Assembly (NCBI GenBank): GCA_015067175.1
Contig: SVMX01000012.1
Span: 1 to 43,155 of the forward strand
Direction of reading: 5' to 3'
Length of the DNA: 43,155 nt
DNA from: Oscillospiraceae bacterium
Lineage (GTDB): Bacteria; Bacillota; Clostridia; Oscillospirales; Ruminococcaceae
Of this stretch, positions 15,796-22,663 are shown piece after piece. The position numbers were made by a program, and so were the translations under genes. The notes beneath the pieces are model-generated. The model did not search any database. It was not told the DNA's origin and saw only the letters and a list, made by a program, of their open reading frames with translations. Each line of letters starts with the position of its first letter. The first letter of the stretch is position 1.

Positions 15796-15851
15796 CCCAA
15801 TAAACATCAAAATTTTCACAGCTAAAACAGTGCAAAATGACGATACCTTCC

Positions 15852-15880
15852 TTGACAAATGCCGAAAATTAATATATAAT
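15852..15880 (+). promoter_or_regulatory. Sigma-A promoter of metA
   Basis: TTGACA (15852-15857), a 17-bp spacer and TATAAT (15875-15880): a perfect consensus only about 37 nt before the start codon. That leaves no room for a SAM riboswitch or a T-box. Confidence 0.92.
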
Positions 15881-15917
15881 CTTTTAATATAGAGAAATAA
15901 TGAAAGGAAATAACGAA

Positions 15918-16838
15918 ATGCCTGTAAAAATAACAGACGGACTTCCTGCGCAGAGCATACTCGAAAACGAGCATATCTTCGTCATGACCGAGTACCGAGC
16001 ACTGCATCAGGATATCCGACCGCTGAAGATCGGCGTGCTCAATCTTATGCCTACAAAGATCGCGACCGAAACACAGATACTTCGCTGTCTGTCAAATACA
16101 CCTCTTCAGATCGAGGTCACCTTGGTGCAGACCTCTACATATACCAGTAAGAACACATCAAGCGAGCATCTTCTGACGTTCTACAAGACCTTTGACGACA
16201 TAAAGGACGAATATTTTGACGGCTTTATCATCACAGGTGCGCCTGTTGAGCAGCTTCCTTTTGAAGCTGTTGAGTATTGGCAGGAGCTTTGCGGCATAAT
16301 GGAGTGGACAAAAACTCATTCACATTCCACATTCCACATCTGTTGGGGAGCGCAGGCTGCGCTGTATTATCACTACGGCGTACCTAAGTACCCTCTTGAC
16401 AGCAAAATGTTCGGCGTTTTCAAGCATACGCTCCTCACGCCGAAATCGCGCCTGTTCAGAGGCTTTGACGAGGAATTTTACGTTCCCCACTCTCGCCACA
16501 CAGAGATAAAAGAGGAAGATATCTTAAAAATTCCGCAGCTTAAAATCATGGCTGTATCAGATCAGGCCGGAGTTTACGCCGTTTGCAGCGAGGACAGCAA
16601 GCAATTCTTTATTACAGGTCATTCAGAGTATGACGCTGATACGCTTGCTGCCGAGTATTTCCGCGATGTCGGCAGGGGTCTCGACCCGAAGCTCCCCGTT
16701 GACTACTTCCCCGACAACGACCCAGAAAAGCCTCCTGTTATGAAGTGGCGCTCACACGCGACGCTGCTTTACACAAATTGGCTGAATTATTTTGTATACC
16801 AGACCACCCCGTTCGATATTTCGAATAAGATAACATAA
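15918..16838 (+). CDS. metA: Homoserine O-acetyltransferase (MetA family)
   Basis: This 306-residue cytoplasmic enzyme acylates homoserine in methionine synthesis. The nucleophile is Cys142 in [10 protein letters not shown], with His235 and Glu237 in GHSEYD. Residue 111 in GAPVEQLPF is glutamate. In this family Glu at 111 goes with acetyl-CoA and Gly with succinyl-CoA, so acetyltransferase is preferred over the usual succinyltransferase label. The ATG at 15918 has AAAGGA upstream; an in-frame ATG at 15900 overlaps that ribosome site. It has a single-gene layout, with no sulfhydrylase gene next to it. Confidence 0.93.
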   Translation: MPVKITDGLPAQSILENEHIFVMTEYRALHQDIRPLKIGVLNLMPTKIATETQILRCLSNTPLQIEVTLVQTSTYTSKNTSSEHLLTFYKTFDDIKDEYFDGFIITGAPVEQLPFEAVEYWQELCGIMEWTKTHSHSTFHICWGAQAALYYHYGVPKYPLDSKMFGVFKHTLLTPKSRLFRGFDEEFYVPHSRHTEIKEEDILKIPQLKIMAVSDQAGVYAVCSEDSKQFFITGHSEYDADTLAAEYFRDVGRGLDPKLPVDYFPDNDPEKPPVMKWRSHATLLYTNWLNYFVYQTTPFDISNKIT

Positions 16839-16853
16839 TTTTATCAAAAGTGG

Positions 16854-16882
16854 TTGAAATTTCACACATTGTATGATATAAT
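16854..16882 (+). promoter_or_regulatory. Promoter of the zinc-ribbon membrane protein
   Basis: TTGAAA (16854-16859), a 17-bp spacer and TATAAT (16877-16882), about 67 nt before the start codon. Confidence 0.85.
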
Positions 16883-16949
16883 TAGTGTATAGGACTTTGT
16901 CCTGCGCTATTATATAGCATAAAATTCATTTAAAAGGAGTATTTCTACT

Positions 16950-17657
16950 ATGTACGATTACTTTTCAGGTGCTCTTAACAGCTATTTAGCTCCCGAGTGG
17001 ACTGAGATCTACTGCATGATCGCAGCTGTTGCTGCTGTAGTTATTGCAGTTATTCTCTACTTCGCAACAAAGGACAAGGCAAACACAAACGATGACACTA
17101 CCTCGATCAAGGGACTTTTAAACTTCAACTGCTCTTTATTCGAGAAGATAGTTAAAGCAGTTACCGTTGCAAAGCTCTCTTACAGTGTACTTTGCATTCC
17201 CACCGGTTTTTCTGCAAGCGTTCTTGATGGCTTCAGAAACCTGTTCATGGATGTTATTGTTTACAGCATTGGCGGTACTCTTATCACTTATCTGTTACTT
17301 ATGCTCGCATACCGCAGCTACAAGAAGTTCACTGCACTGAACGAGCATCTTGGCGTTAAGGAGCCTGTTTATGTTGCTCCTGTTCAGCAGCAGCCTGTTT
17401 ATACAGCTCCTGTTACATACGCAGCACCTGCTCCTGTTGCAGCACCTGCTCCTGTTGCAGCACCTGCTCCTGTTGCAGCACCTGCTCCTGTTGTAGCACC
17501 TGCTCCCGTTGCTGCACCTGCTCCCGTTGCGGCACCCGCTCCTGTTGCAGCTCCTGCTCCTGTTGAGGCTGCACCCGCAACACGTGTATGCATCGGCTGT
17601 GGCAAGGAGATCAAGAGCGAAGCTAAGTTCTGCCCCTTCTGCGGCACCACCCAGTAA
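16950..17657 (+). CDS. Membrane protein with APAPVA repeats and a C-terminal zinc ribbon
   Basis: The protein has 235 residues and a strong ribosome site (AAAGGAG) before the ATG. Two hydrophobic segments (about 22-40 and 100-122) should span the membrane; no signal peptide is seen. Residues 159-206 are eight copies of APAPVA, a stiff Pro/Ala linker. The tail (about 212-235) is a zinc ribbon, CIGCGKEI then CPFCG, of the zinc-ribbon_2 type. The linker plus ribbon probably lies in the cytoplasm. The family is not recognised and the function is unknown; zinc-ribbon membrane proteins of this build are common in Ruminococcus-like genomes. The repeats are nearly identical at DNA level, so copy number may vary between strains. 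It is monocistronic with its own terminator. Confidence 0.75.
   Translation: MYDYFSGALNSYLAPEWTEIYCMIAAVAAVVIAVILYFATKDKANTNDDTTSIKGLLNFNCSLFEKIVKAVTVAKLSYSVLCIPTGFSASVLDGFRNLFMDVIVYSIGGTLITYLLLMLAYRSYKKFTALNEHLGVKEPVYVAPVQQQPVYTAPVTYAAPAPVAAPAPVAAPAPVAAPAPVVAPAPVAAPAPVAAPAPVAAPAPVEAAPATRVCIGCGKEIKSEAKFCPFCGTTQ
17424..17567 (+). repeat. Eight 18-bp coding repeats (APAPVA)
   Basis: The unit GCACCTGCTCCTGTTGCA is repeated eight times in tandem within the zinc-ribbon protein gene, with a few third-position changes. Because the unit is a multiple of 3, changes in copy number keep the frame. Confidence 0.9.
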
Positions 17658-17667
17658 TATGATTGCA

Positions 17668-17698
17668 CAAAAAGCCCGCCGAGTGCGGGCTTTTTTTT
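17668..17698 (+). terminator. Terminator of the zinc-ribbon protein gene
   Basis: AAGCCCGC/GCGGGCTT stem with a 5-nt loop, followed by a run of T on the plus strand. Confidence 0.9.
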
Positions 17699-17756
17699 AT
17701 ATACTATAACGAAAAACCGTCGATATCTTTGTTTAATATGCCAAGCGCTTTTTCTG

Positions 17757-17785
17757 TTGCAAATTATCCAATAATGTGGTAAAAT
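17757..17785 (+). promoter_or_regulatory. Promoter of the FapA-family gene
   Basis: TTGCAA (17757-17762), a 17-bp spacer and TAAAAT (17780-17785), about 42 nt before the start codon. Confidence 0.75.
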
Positions 17786-17827
17786 ATAATTAAGGAAAAA
17801 TATCATTTTACAGAAAGGGGGCATTTT

Positions 17828-19219
17828 ATGTCTGACATGAATAATGCCATTATCCCTATTCACGCAAATGTTGAGATCTCGGTAGACCCGAACTTCACCA
17901 CCGCGTTTATGGAGATAACCGCTCCGCAGAATGACGGAAACCACGTTACGGAGGAGCAGATCAAAAACGCCCTGATCGAAAAAGGAGTATACTTTGGTAT
18001 AGACGAAGATGTCCTTTCTTCTGTCGTAAAACAAAAGCGCTATGGCGAAAACATCTGTATTGCGCGTTGGGTACCGCCTGTCGACGGTGTTGACGGAACT
18101 GTAAAATACCTTTTTGATAAGGACAGCGTTATCGCCCCCGTAGAAGACGAGCACGGCACGGTTGATTACAAAAACCTCGGTATCGTTAAAAACATCTATC
18201 GCGGTACTCCTATCGCTGAGATATCTATGCCCACAGAGGGCACTCCCGGTACCGATATTTCGGGCAAAACTATAGGTCAGCATATAGGAGTTCCCGCCCA
18301 TGTAAACATTGGCGCAGGCACAACATTATCCGAGGATGGAACAGCCATCGTTGCCGACCTTGACGGTAATCTGCGCTTTTCGGGAAATGCCTTTGTTGTA
18401 GAAGAAGAGCTTATCATCAAGAAAGATGTTGACGTATCCAGTGGTAATATCGATTTCATCGGCAATATTATCATCAAGGGAAATGTTCTTGAGGGCTACA
18501 CAGTTTCCTCCAAACGTAATATTACTATCAACGGTACTGTCACTTCGGCTACCATCAAAGCTTCGGGCGATGTTAATGTCAAGCTCGGCAGTATCAACTC
18601 CACCATCGAATGCGGCGGCAGCGTGAAGCTTGGCTTCTGTGAAAACAGCAATATCCGCGCTGAACACGACGTTGAGGCTGCTACATTTGTAGGCGGTGAA
18701 GTATACGCAGGCAACAACATCATCGCATCAGGCAAGGGCGTAATGATGGGCGGCAAGTATACAGCACTCAAGAATATCGAAGCTTCTGTCATCGGCTCTG
18801 AAGGATATGCAAAAACGCTTATCACACTTGGTAACAACGCGGTTCTTTCCGAAGAACGCGACACTCTTTCCAGACGCCTTGAGGAGATAGAAGATAAATG
18901 TGACCAGCTCGGAAAGATTCTCACTACACTTACTGAGCTTGCTAAGGCTGCCAAACTTTCTCCTGCGCGTGAGCACATGAAGGTCGAAGCAATGAAGTCG
19001 CGCTTCCAGCTTCAGGGCGAGATGAAGCGTATAAACAACCGTATTGCTGAGATCGACAGAACACTTGAACTGAAGCAAAACCTGTCGGTATCCTGCCGCA
19101 AGGAGTTCTACCCCGGCGTTATCATCAGAATAAACTCGTTTATTCATCAGGTGAACGTTGCAACCTCGCGAAGCAAGGCTACCATCGGCGACGACGGTAT
19201 CGTATTTGTTCCGCTGTAA
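17828..19219 (+). CDS. FapA-family protein (DUF342)
   Basis: The protein has 463 residues, and GAAAGGGGG precedes the ATG. The N-terminal part (1 to about 165) carries the DUF342 opening, with GTPGTDISGKTIGQ near 138-151. The middle (about 170-330) is a right-handed beta-helix of short repeats (IKKDVDVSSGNIDFIGNIII, GNVLEGYTVSSKRNITINGT, ASGDVNVKLGSINSTIECGG). The segment about 335-420 is a charged coiled coil. There is no signal or membrane span. The family is named for flagellar assembly protein A, but many members occur in non-motile Firmicutes and resemble bactofilin-like polymer or cell-surface-site proteins. No flagellar gene is in the window, so a flagellar role is not supported. Confidence 0.85.
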   Translation: MSDMNNAIIPIHANVEISVDPNFTTAFMEITAPQNDGNHVTEEQIKNALIEKGVYFGIDEDVLSSVVKQKRYGENICIARWVPPVDGVDGTVKYLFDKDSVIAPVEDEHGTVDYKNLGIVKNIYRGTPIAEISMPTEGTPGTDISGKTIGQHIGVPAHVNIGAGTTLSEDGTAIVADLDGNLRFSGNAFVVEEELIIKKDVDVSSGNIDFIGNIIIKGNVLEGYTVSSKRNITINGTVTSATIKASGDVNVKLGSINSTIECGGSVKLGFCENSNIRAEHDVEAATFVGGEVYAGNNIIASGKGVMMGGKYTALKNIEASVIGSEGYAKTLITLGNNAVLSEERDTLSRRLEEIEDKCDQLGKILTTLTELAKAAKLSPAREHMKVEAMKSRFQLQGEMKRINNRIAEIDRTLELKQNLSVSCRKEFYPGVIIRINSFIHQVNVATSRSKATIGDDGIVFVPL

Positions 19220-19236
19220 TCTAAATTCTGTAATAT

Positions 19237-19275
19237 AAAAAACTGCTTTCGATATATTTGTCGAAAGCAGTTTTT
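19237..19275. terminator. Bidirectional terminator between fapA and the pyr operon
   Basis: AAAAACTGCTTTCGA pairs perfectly with TCGAAAGCAGTTTTT over 15 bp with an 8-nt loop. A-runs and T-runs flank both sides, so it can end both the FapA transcript (plus) and the pyr-ruvX transcript (minus). Confidence 0.9.
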
Positions 19276-19288
19276 AATTATGCAAAAA

Positions 19289-19714
19289 TCATTCGTCGGG
19301 GTGATTTTTCCTGTAAGCAAGATAGCTCTCAAGGATTATCGCCGCCGCAACCGCGTCAAGGCTCTCCTTGCGCTTTTTTCCGCGCTTGTTGTTCTCGTTC
19401 ATTATTCCGATAGCGGAAACAGTGGAGCTTCTTTCGTCCCACATCTTCACCTCTACATCGACAAGTCCGCGGAGCTTTTCCGCAAACTCGCAGCATTTCT
19501 CGCTGCGCGGCCCGTATGTGCCGTTCATATTGATGGGATTTCCCACGACAACCATCTCCGCCTTGTTCAGTTTCACTTCCTCTGCTACCATCTCAGCGCA
19601 GCGGTCGAAGTCCTTCATGGTGATTATCTTAAGCGGCGACGCGAGGAACTCGCTCTTGTCGCACATCGCAAGCCCCGTGCGTGTGTCACCATAGTCTACT
19701 GCCATTATCTTCAT
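19289..19714 (-). CDS. ruvX: Putative Holliday junction resolvase / pre-16S rRNA nuclease (YqgF)
   Basis: This 141-residue protein has an RNase H-like fold. It has MAVDYGDTRTGLA at the N-terminus (first acidic metal ligand), VVVGNPINMNGTYGPRS in the middle and MWDERSSTVSAI, then SLDAVAAAIILESYL with the last aspartate. Length and motif order match YqgF/RuvX, which in studied bacteria matures the 5' end of 16S rRNA. It is the last gene of the pyr transcript, 9 nt after the NUDIX gene, and a terminator follows. Confidence 0.93.
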   Translation of the reverse strand: MKIMAVDYGDTRTGLAMCDKSEFLASPLKIITMKDFDRCAEMVAEEVKLNKAEMVVVGNPINMNGTYGPRSEKCCEFAEKLRGLVDVEVKMWDERSSTVSAIGIMNENNKRGKKRKESLDAVAAAIILESYLAYRKNHPDE

Positions 19715-19723
19715 TGCTCTCTC

Positions 19724-20140
19724 CTATAAGCCCAGCAGCATGTCGCGATTAAACGCAATATGCTCCATTATATGTCCGATGTTACCCTCACCTGCATATT
19801 CCGAAAGCGAGAAAAAATCGTGCTCAAAATCAGACCAGTACAGGTCATTTTCATCGCCGCTCACCTTGATATCCCGAATAAGCCTGCCGACATATACCTC
19901 AACATAGCACTCGTCCAGATGATAGGTGAAGTCCATAAGGTGTGTAAGCTTTATGTCCGCCCGCTGTATCGACGTCTCCTCAAACAGCTCGCGATAAGCA
20001 GCAGATAAGCCGTCCTCGCCCTGCTCGATCTTCCCGCCGACAAAATTAGAAAGGCCCTTGTAAGGGTCTTTCTTTCTGCGGCACATAAGCATACGGTCAG
20101 CAGCAGTGTTATACACCACGATAAGGTTGTAGCCCTGCAT
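19724..20140 (-). CDS. NUDIX hydrolase
   Basis: The product has about 138 residues. The NUDIX box is complete: GGKIEQGEDGLSAAYRELFE followed by ETSI. It is preceded by the substrate-side strand MLMCRRKKDPYKGLSNFVG. The LSNFVGGKIE context and the small size resemble MutT/8-oxo-dGTP diphosphatase-like members; the substrate is not fixed by sequence. Its ATG shares one base with the pyrD stop (TGATG), so it is translationally coupled to pyrD; a GTG one codon earlier is possible. Its place suggests nucleotide-pool cleaning or a pyrimidine nucleotide substrate, which is inference. Confidence 0.88.
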   Translation of the reverse strand: MQGYNLIVVYNTAADRMLMCRRKKDPYKGLSNFVGGKIEQGEDGLSAAYRELFEETSIQRADIKLTHLMDFTYHLDECYVEVYVGRLIRDIKVSGDENDLYWSDFEHDFFSLSEYAGEGNIGHIMEHIAFNRDMLLGL

Positions 20141-21057
20141 CACCAGGGTTTAACCTGTCCAACGATCTCAGACAGCGACTTGATACCATTGTCGTCCATA
20201 TACTTCGCAAGACCCTCGGTAACCTTAAGAGGTGCGTAGGGATCAGTGAATATCGCTGTACCCATCTGGATTGCAGAAGCGCCTGCAAGCATCATTTCAA
20301 CAGTGTCCTCCCATGTGGAGATACCGCCCATACCGATTATCGGGATTTTAACCGCATTGAAGCACTGCCATACGCAGCGTACAGCTACGGGGAAAATCGC
20401 GGGACCCGAAAGTCCGCCAACGTTGTTGTGGAGGATAGGTCTGCGGTTTCTGATGTCTATTCTCATGCCGAGCAGTGTATTTATTACGCTGATAGAATCC
20501 GCACCCTCTGCTTCAACTGCCTTTGCGATGTCTGCAATGCTTGTTACGTTGGGAGTAAGCTTCACTATAAGCGGCTTCTTTGTGGTCGCTCTTACAGCCT
20601 TTGTTACTGCCGCTGCGCCCTCGCAGGTTACGCCCCATGTCGCGCCGCCTGCCTTTACATTCGGGCAGGAGATGTTAAGCTCGATCATGTCAACGCTGCT
20701 GTTTTCCAGCACCTCAGCAGCCGCAATGTAGTCCTCTAACGTTGCGCCTGCTACATTTGCGATGATAACAGTGCCCTTGCCATCTTCTTTAAGCCCGTCA
20801 AGGTAGTAGTCAACAAAGCCGCGCACGCCGATGTTCTGAAGTCCCACAGAATTGAGGATACCGCTCGGAGTTTCGGCAATTCTGGGCGGAATATTGCCCA
20901 TTTTCGGCTCGATAGTCATGCCCTTACAAGAGATACCGCCAAGCTCGGAGATAGGATACAGGTCGGTGTAGCACTCGCCGTTGCCGTACGCACCCGACGC
21001 CATGATAACGGGATTTTTAAACTCAACACCCGCGATTTTTACAGAAAGATCAGCCAT
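20140..21057 (-). CDS. pyrD: Dihydroorotate dehydrogenase B, catalytic subunit
   Basis: The product has 305 residues. An FMN-binding TIM barrel oxidises dihydroorotate to orotate. The active-site base is Cys131 in LNISCPNVK, typical of class 1B enzymes. Other family marks are GMTIEPKMGNIPPRIAETP, SVGLQNIG, LIVKLTPN and GMGGISTWED with AGASAIQMGTA. It overlaps the 3' end of pyrK by 8 nt. The pairing with pyrK shows the NAD-linked heterotetramer type, suited to an anaerobe. Confidence 0.96.
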   Translation of the reverse strand: MADLSVKIAGVEFKNPVIMASGAYGNGECYTDLYPISELGGISCKGMTIEPKMGNIPPRIAETPSGILNSVGLQNIGVRGFVDYYLDGLKEDGKGTVIIANVAGATLEDYIAAAEVLENSSVDMIELNISCPNVKAGGATWGVTCEGAAAVTKAVRATTKKPLIVKLTPNVTSIADIAKAVEAEGADSISVINTLLGMRIDIRNRRPILHNNVGGLSGPAIFPVAVRCVWQCFNAVKIPIIGMGGISTWEDTVEMMLAGASAIQMGTAIFTDPYAPLKVTEGLAKYMDDNGIKSLSEIVGQVKPW

Positions 21058-21823
21058 CGAATCTTACCTCCTTTGCATCGAATACAGGTCCGTCCTTGCA
21101 AACTCTTGCATAGTGCTCCTTGCCGTCCTTTACAGTCATGCAGCTGCAAACAACGCAAGCACCTACGCCGCAGCCCATGCGCTGCTCAAGCGAAACGCGG
21201 CAAGGAATTTTGTACTGCTCACAAAGCTTAACAACAGCCTTTATCATAGGCTCGGGGCCGCACGCGCAAACAAGGTCAGCACCTACGTTTTTCAGTGTGT
21301 TCTCAAGCGGCACTGTTACCAGTCCCTTGAAGCCAACGCTGCCGTCGTCTGTGCATACCGCAACATTTGCGCCGAACTTTTCAAACTCGTCGGCAAGAAT
21401 TATTTTATCGTAGCTTCTGAAGCCGAGGATAGCTGTGCATTTGTCACCGTGGCTCTTAGCGATACCAAGCAGCGGAGGCACGCCTATACCACCGCCTACA
21501 ACGATAACGCGTTTGCCCTCAGGGGCTTTAAAGCCGTTTCCGAGCGGGCCAAGAACATCAAGGTTATCGCCCTCGTTCACATGGGAGATCACCTCAGTTC
21601 CCTTACCGCGCACCTCAAACACAAAACGCAGTGTTCCTTTTTCCTTGTCAATCTCGCAGATGGAGATGGGACGGCGCAGAGTGTAGCCGTCGGCAAGTAT
21701 ATTTGCGAATTGTCCGACCTCTGCCGCATTGGCAGCCTCCGGGCATTTTACTGTCACAGAGAAAACACCGCCTGCAAGGGCTTTTTTCTCAACAACGGGA
21801 TATTTATCACAGAAATAACTCAT
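21050..21823 (-). CDS. pyrK: Dihydroorotate dehydrogenase B, electron-transfer subunit
   Basis: This 257-residue protein carries electrons from the PyrD FMN to NAD+ through FAD and a 2Fe-2S cluster. The FAD site is LRRPISICEI (about 54-63), the nucleotide-binding part is VIVVGGGIGVPPLLGIAK, and the cluster cysteines are in MGCGVGACVVCSC plus a later Cys near CKDGPVF. Its ATG overlaps the stop of the upstream membrane protein gene (ATGA), with GGAGG 6 nt before it. Confidence 0.96.
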   Translation of the reverse strand: MSYFCDKYPVVEKKALAGGVFSVTVKCPEAANAAEVGQFANILADGYTLRRPISICEIDKEKGTLRFVFEVRGKGTEVISHVNEGDNLDVLGPLGNGFKAPEGKRVIVVGGGIGVPPLLGIAKSHGDKCTAILGFRSYDKIILADEFEKFGANVAVCTDDGSVGFKGLVTVPLENTLKNVGADLVCACGPEPMIKAVVKLCEQYKIPCRVSLEQRMGCGVGACVVCSCMTVKDGKEHYARVCKDGPVFDAKEVRFDG

Positions 21824-22455
21824 ATTTCCTCCTTATTATCTTCTTTTTTATCGGAATCCTCGAGCTTGCTGCTCACCGCAACAGCTTTCACCTTTACCGC
21901 GTCGGAGCTTGCCGCCGCAGGCTTTGCAGTGATATGCGCAAGCCTGTGCATTGTATAGCGCACGATGATCGCAATCAATAAAATACTCAACAGAGTAAGC
22001 CAACTGAACCATGAAAATCCATACGCAGACATCAGCAGCTTATCCTGAACTATGCACATGATGTCAAACACTATCAGCAGCGCAGGTATCTTGCACAGCG
22101 ACGCACCAAACGCATACGCGTCGTAGCATTTCTGCGCGTTTCTTTTGTTCACGTCGTAACGGCTCAGCTTATGGCTTTTAAGTACAAGCACGATGTAGAC
22201 CGCAAGCACTGCTACGGCAAGCACAGGGAAGATCAGCGACAGCCACTGCTGCCACTCATAATCGGGGTTGTTCTGACGAAGCGCCTCAAGCGCAGCCTCA
22301 TTGTTTATGTCGATAAGCGAGTAAAAATGCTTGTAGCTTTCCAAAAACGCGAATGTCGCCGAAACTATCAAAACGACCAATCCAAGTGAAAGAACGTCCG
22401 AAATTATGCGCGCGACCTTGTAGGTGTGCTTAACGGGATATTTGCCGATCTTCAT
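21820..22455 (-). CDS. Four-span membrane protein of unknown function inside the pyr operon
   Basis: The protein has 211 residues and is not recognised. Four hydrophobic helices lie at about 17-37, 69-89, 117-135 and 145-165. A cytoplasmic-looking charged tail (about 175-211) is rich in K, E, D and S and ends NKEEI. There is no signal peptide, no cysteine motif, and no similarity that I can name to uracil permease or other pyrimidine carriers, which have more spans. AAAGGA precedes the ATG and the stop overlaps the pyrK start by 4 nt, so it is translated with pyrK. Its fixed place between carB and pyrK suggests a link to pyrimidine metabolism or simple hitch-hiking. Confidence 0.8.
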   Translation of the reverse strand: MKIGKYPVKHTYKVARIISDVLSLGLVVLIVSATFAFLESYKHFYSLIDINNEAALEALRQNNPDYEWQQWLSLIFPVLAVAVLAVYIVLVLKSHKLSRYDVNKRNAQKCYDAYAFGASLCKIPALLIVFDIMCIVQDKLLMSAYGFSWFSWLTLLSILLIAIIVRYTMHRLAHITAKPAAASSDAVKVKAVAVSSKLEDSDKKEDNKEEI

Positions 22456-22481
22456 TAAAATTCCTTTCAGATAATACCCGA

Positions 22482-22508
22482 AAACGGCGAGAGCTGATCC
22501 CGCCGTTT
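22482..22508 (-). other. Hairpin upstream of the membrane protein gene
   Basis: AAACGGCG/CGCCGTTT 8-bp stem with an 11-nt loop, about 25 nt before the start codon. There is no U tract, so it is more likely an mRNA processing or stability element than a terminator. Confidence 0.5.
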
Positions 22509-22519
22509 GGGTGAAAATT

Positions 22520-22655
22520 AAAACTTATCATAGTCGCTGCGACTGTCTATAGCAGATTCAGGCGAGCAAGAAGCGCGTAGATTCAAGGAAACTGCGAAAC
22601 GGCTAGGCTTGGTGCCTGCCGTTGTGCAGTTGACGCAGAAGATGCGTACTTATCG
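22520..22655. repeat. Structured intergenic element between carB and the membrane protein gene
   Basis: About 135 bp has three nested palindromes: AGTCGC/GCGACT (22532-22544), a long stepped hairpin AACTGC-AACGGC-GGC with GCC-GCCGTT-GCAGTT (22590-22631), and ACGCA/TGCGT (22633-22647). It is more GC-rich and palindromic than an operon gap needs. One minus-strand frame reads SLNLRASCSPESAIDS, a phrase I associate with spurious ORFs over a dispersed repeat in gut Clostridia. That recollection is unverified. It is probably a mobile palindromic repeat or a structured RNA. Confidence 0.5.
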
Positions 22656-22663
22656 TTTGCCTG

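Noticed and set aside
15852..15917. SAM riboswitch expected before metA
   Set aside because: Only about 37 nt separate the -10 box from the start codon, too short for any SAM-responsive RNA.
17424..17567. Regular repeats suggesting a CRISPR array
   Set aside because: The 18-bp units are contiguous with no spacers and encode APAPVA in frame.
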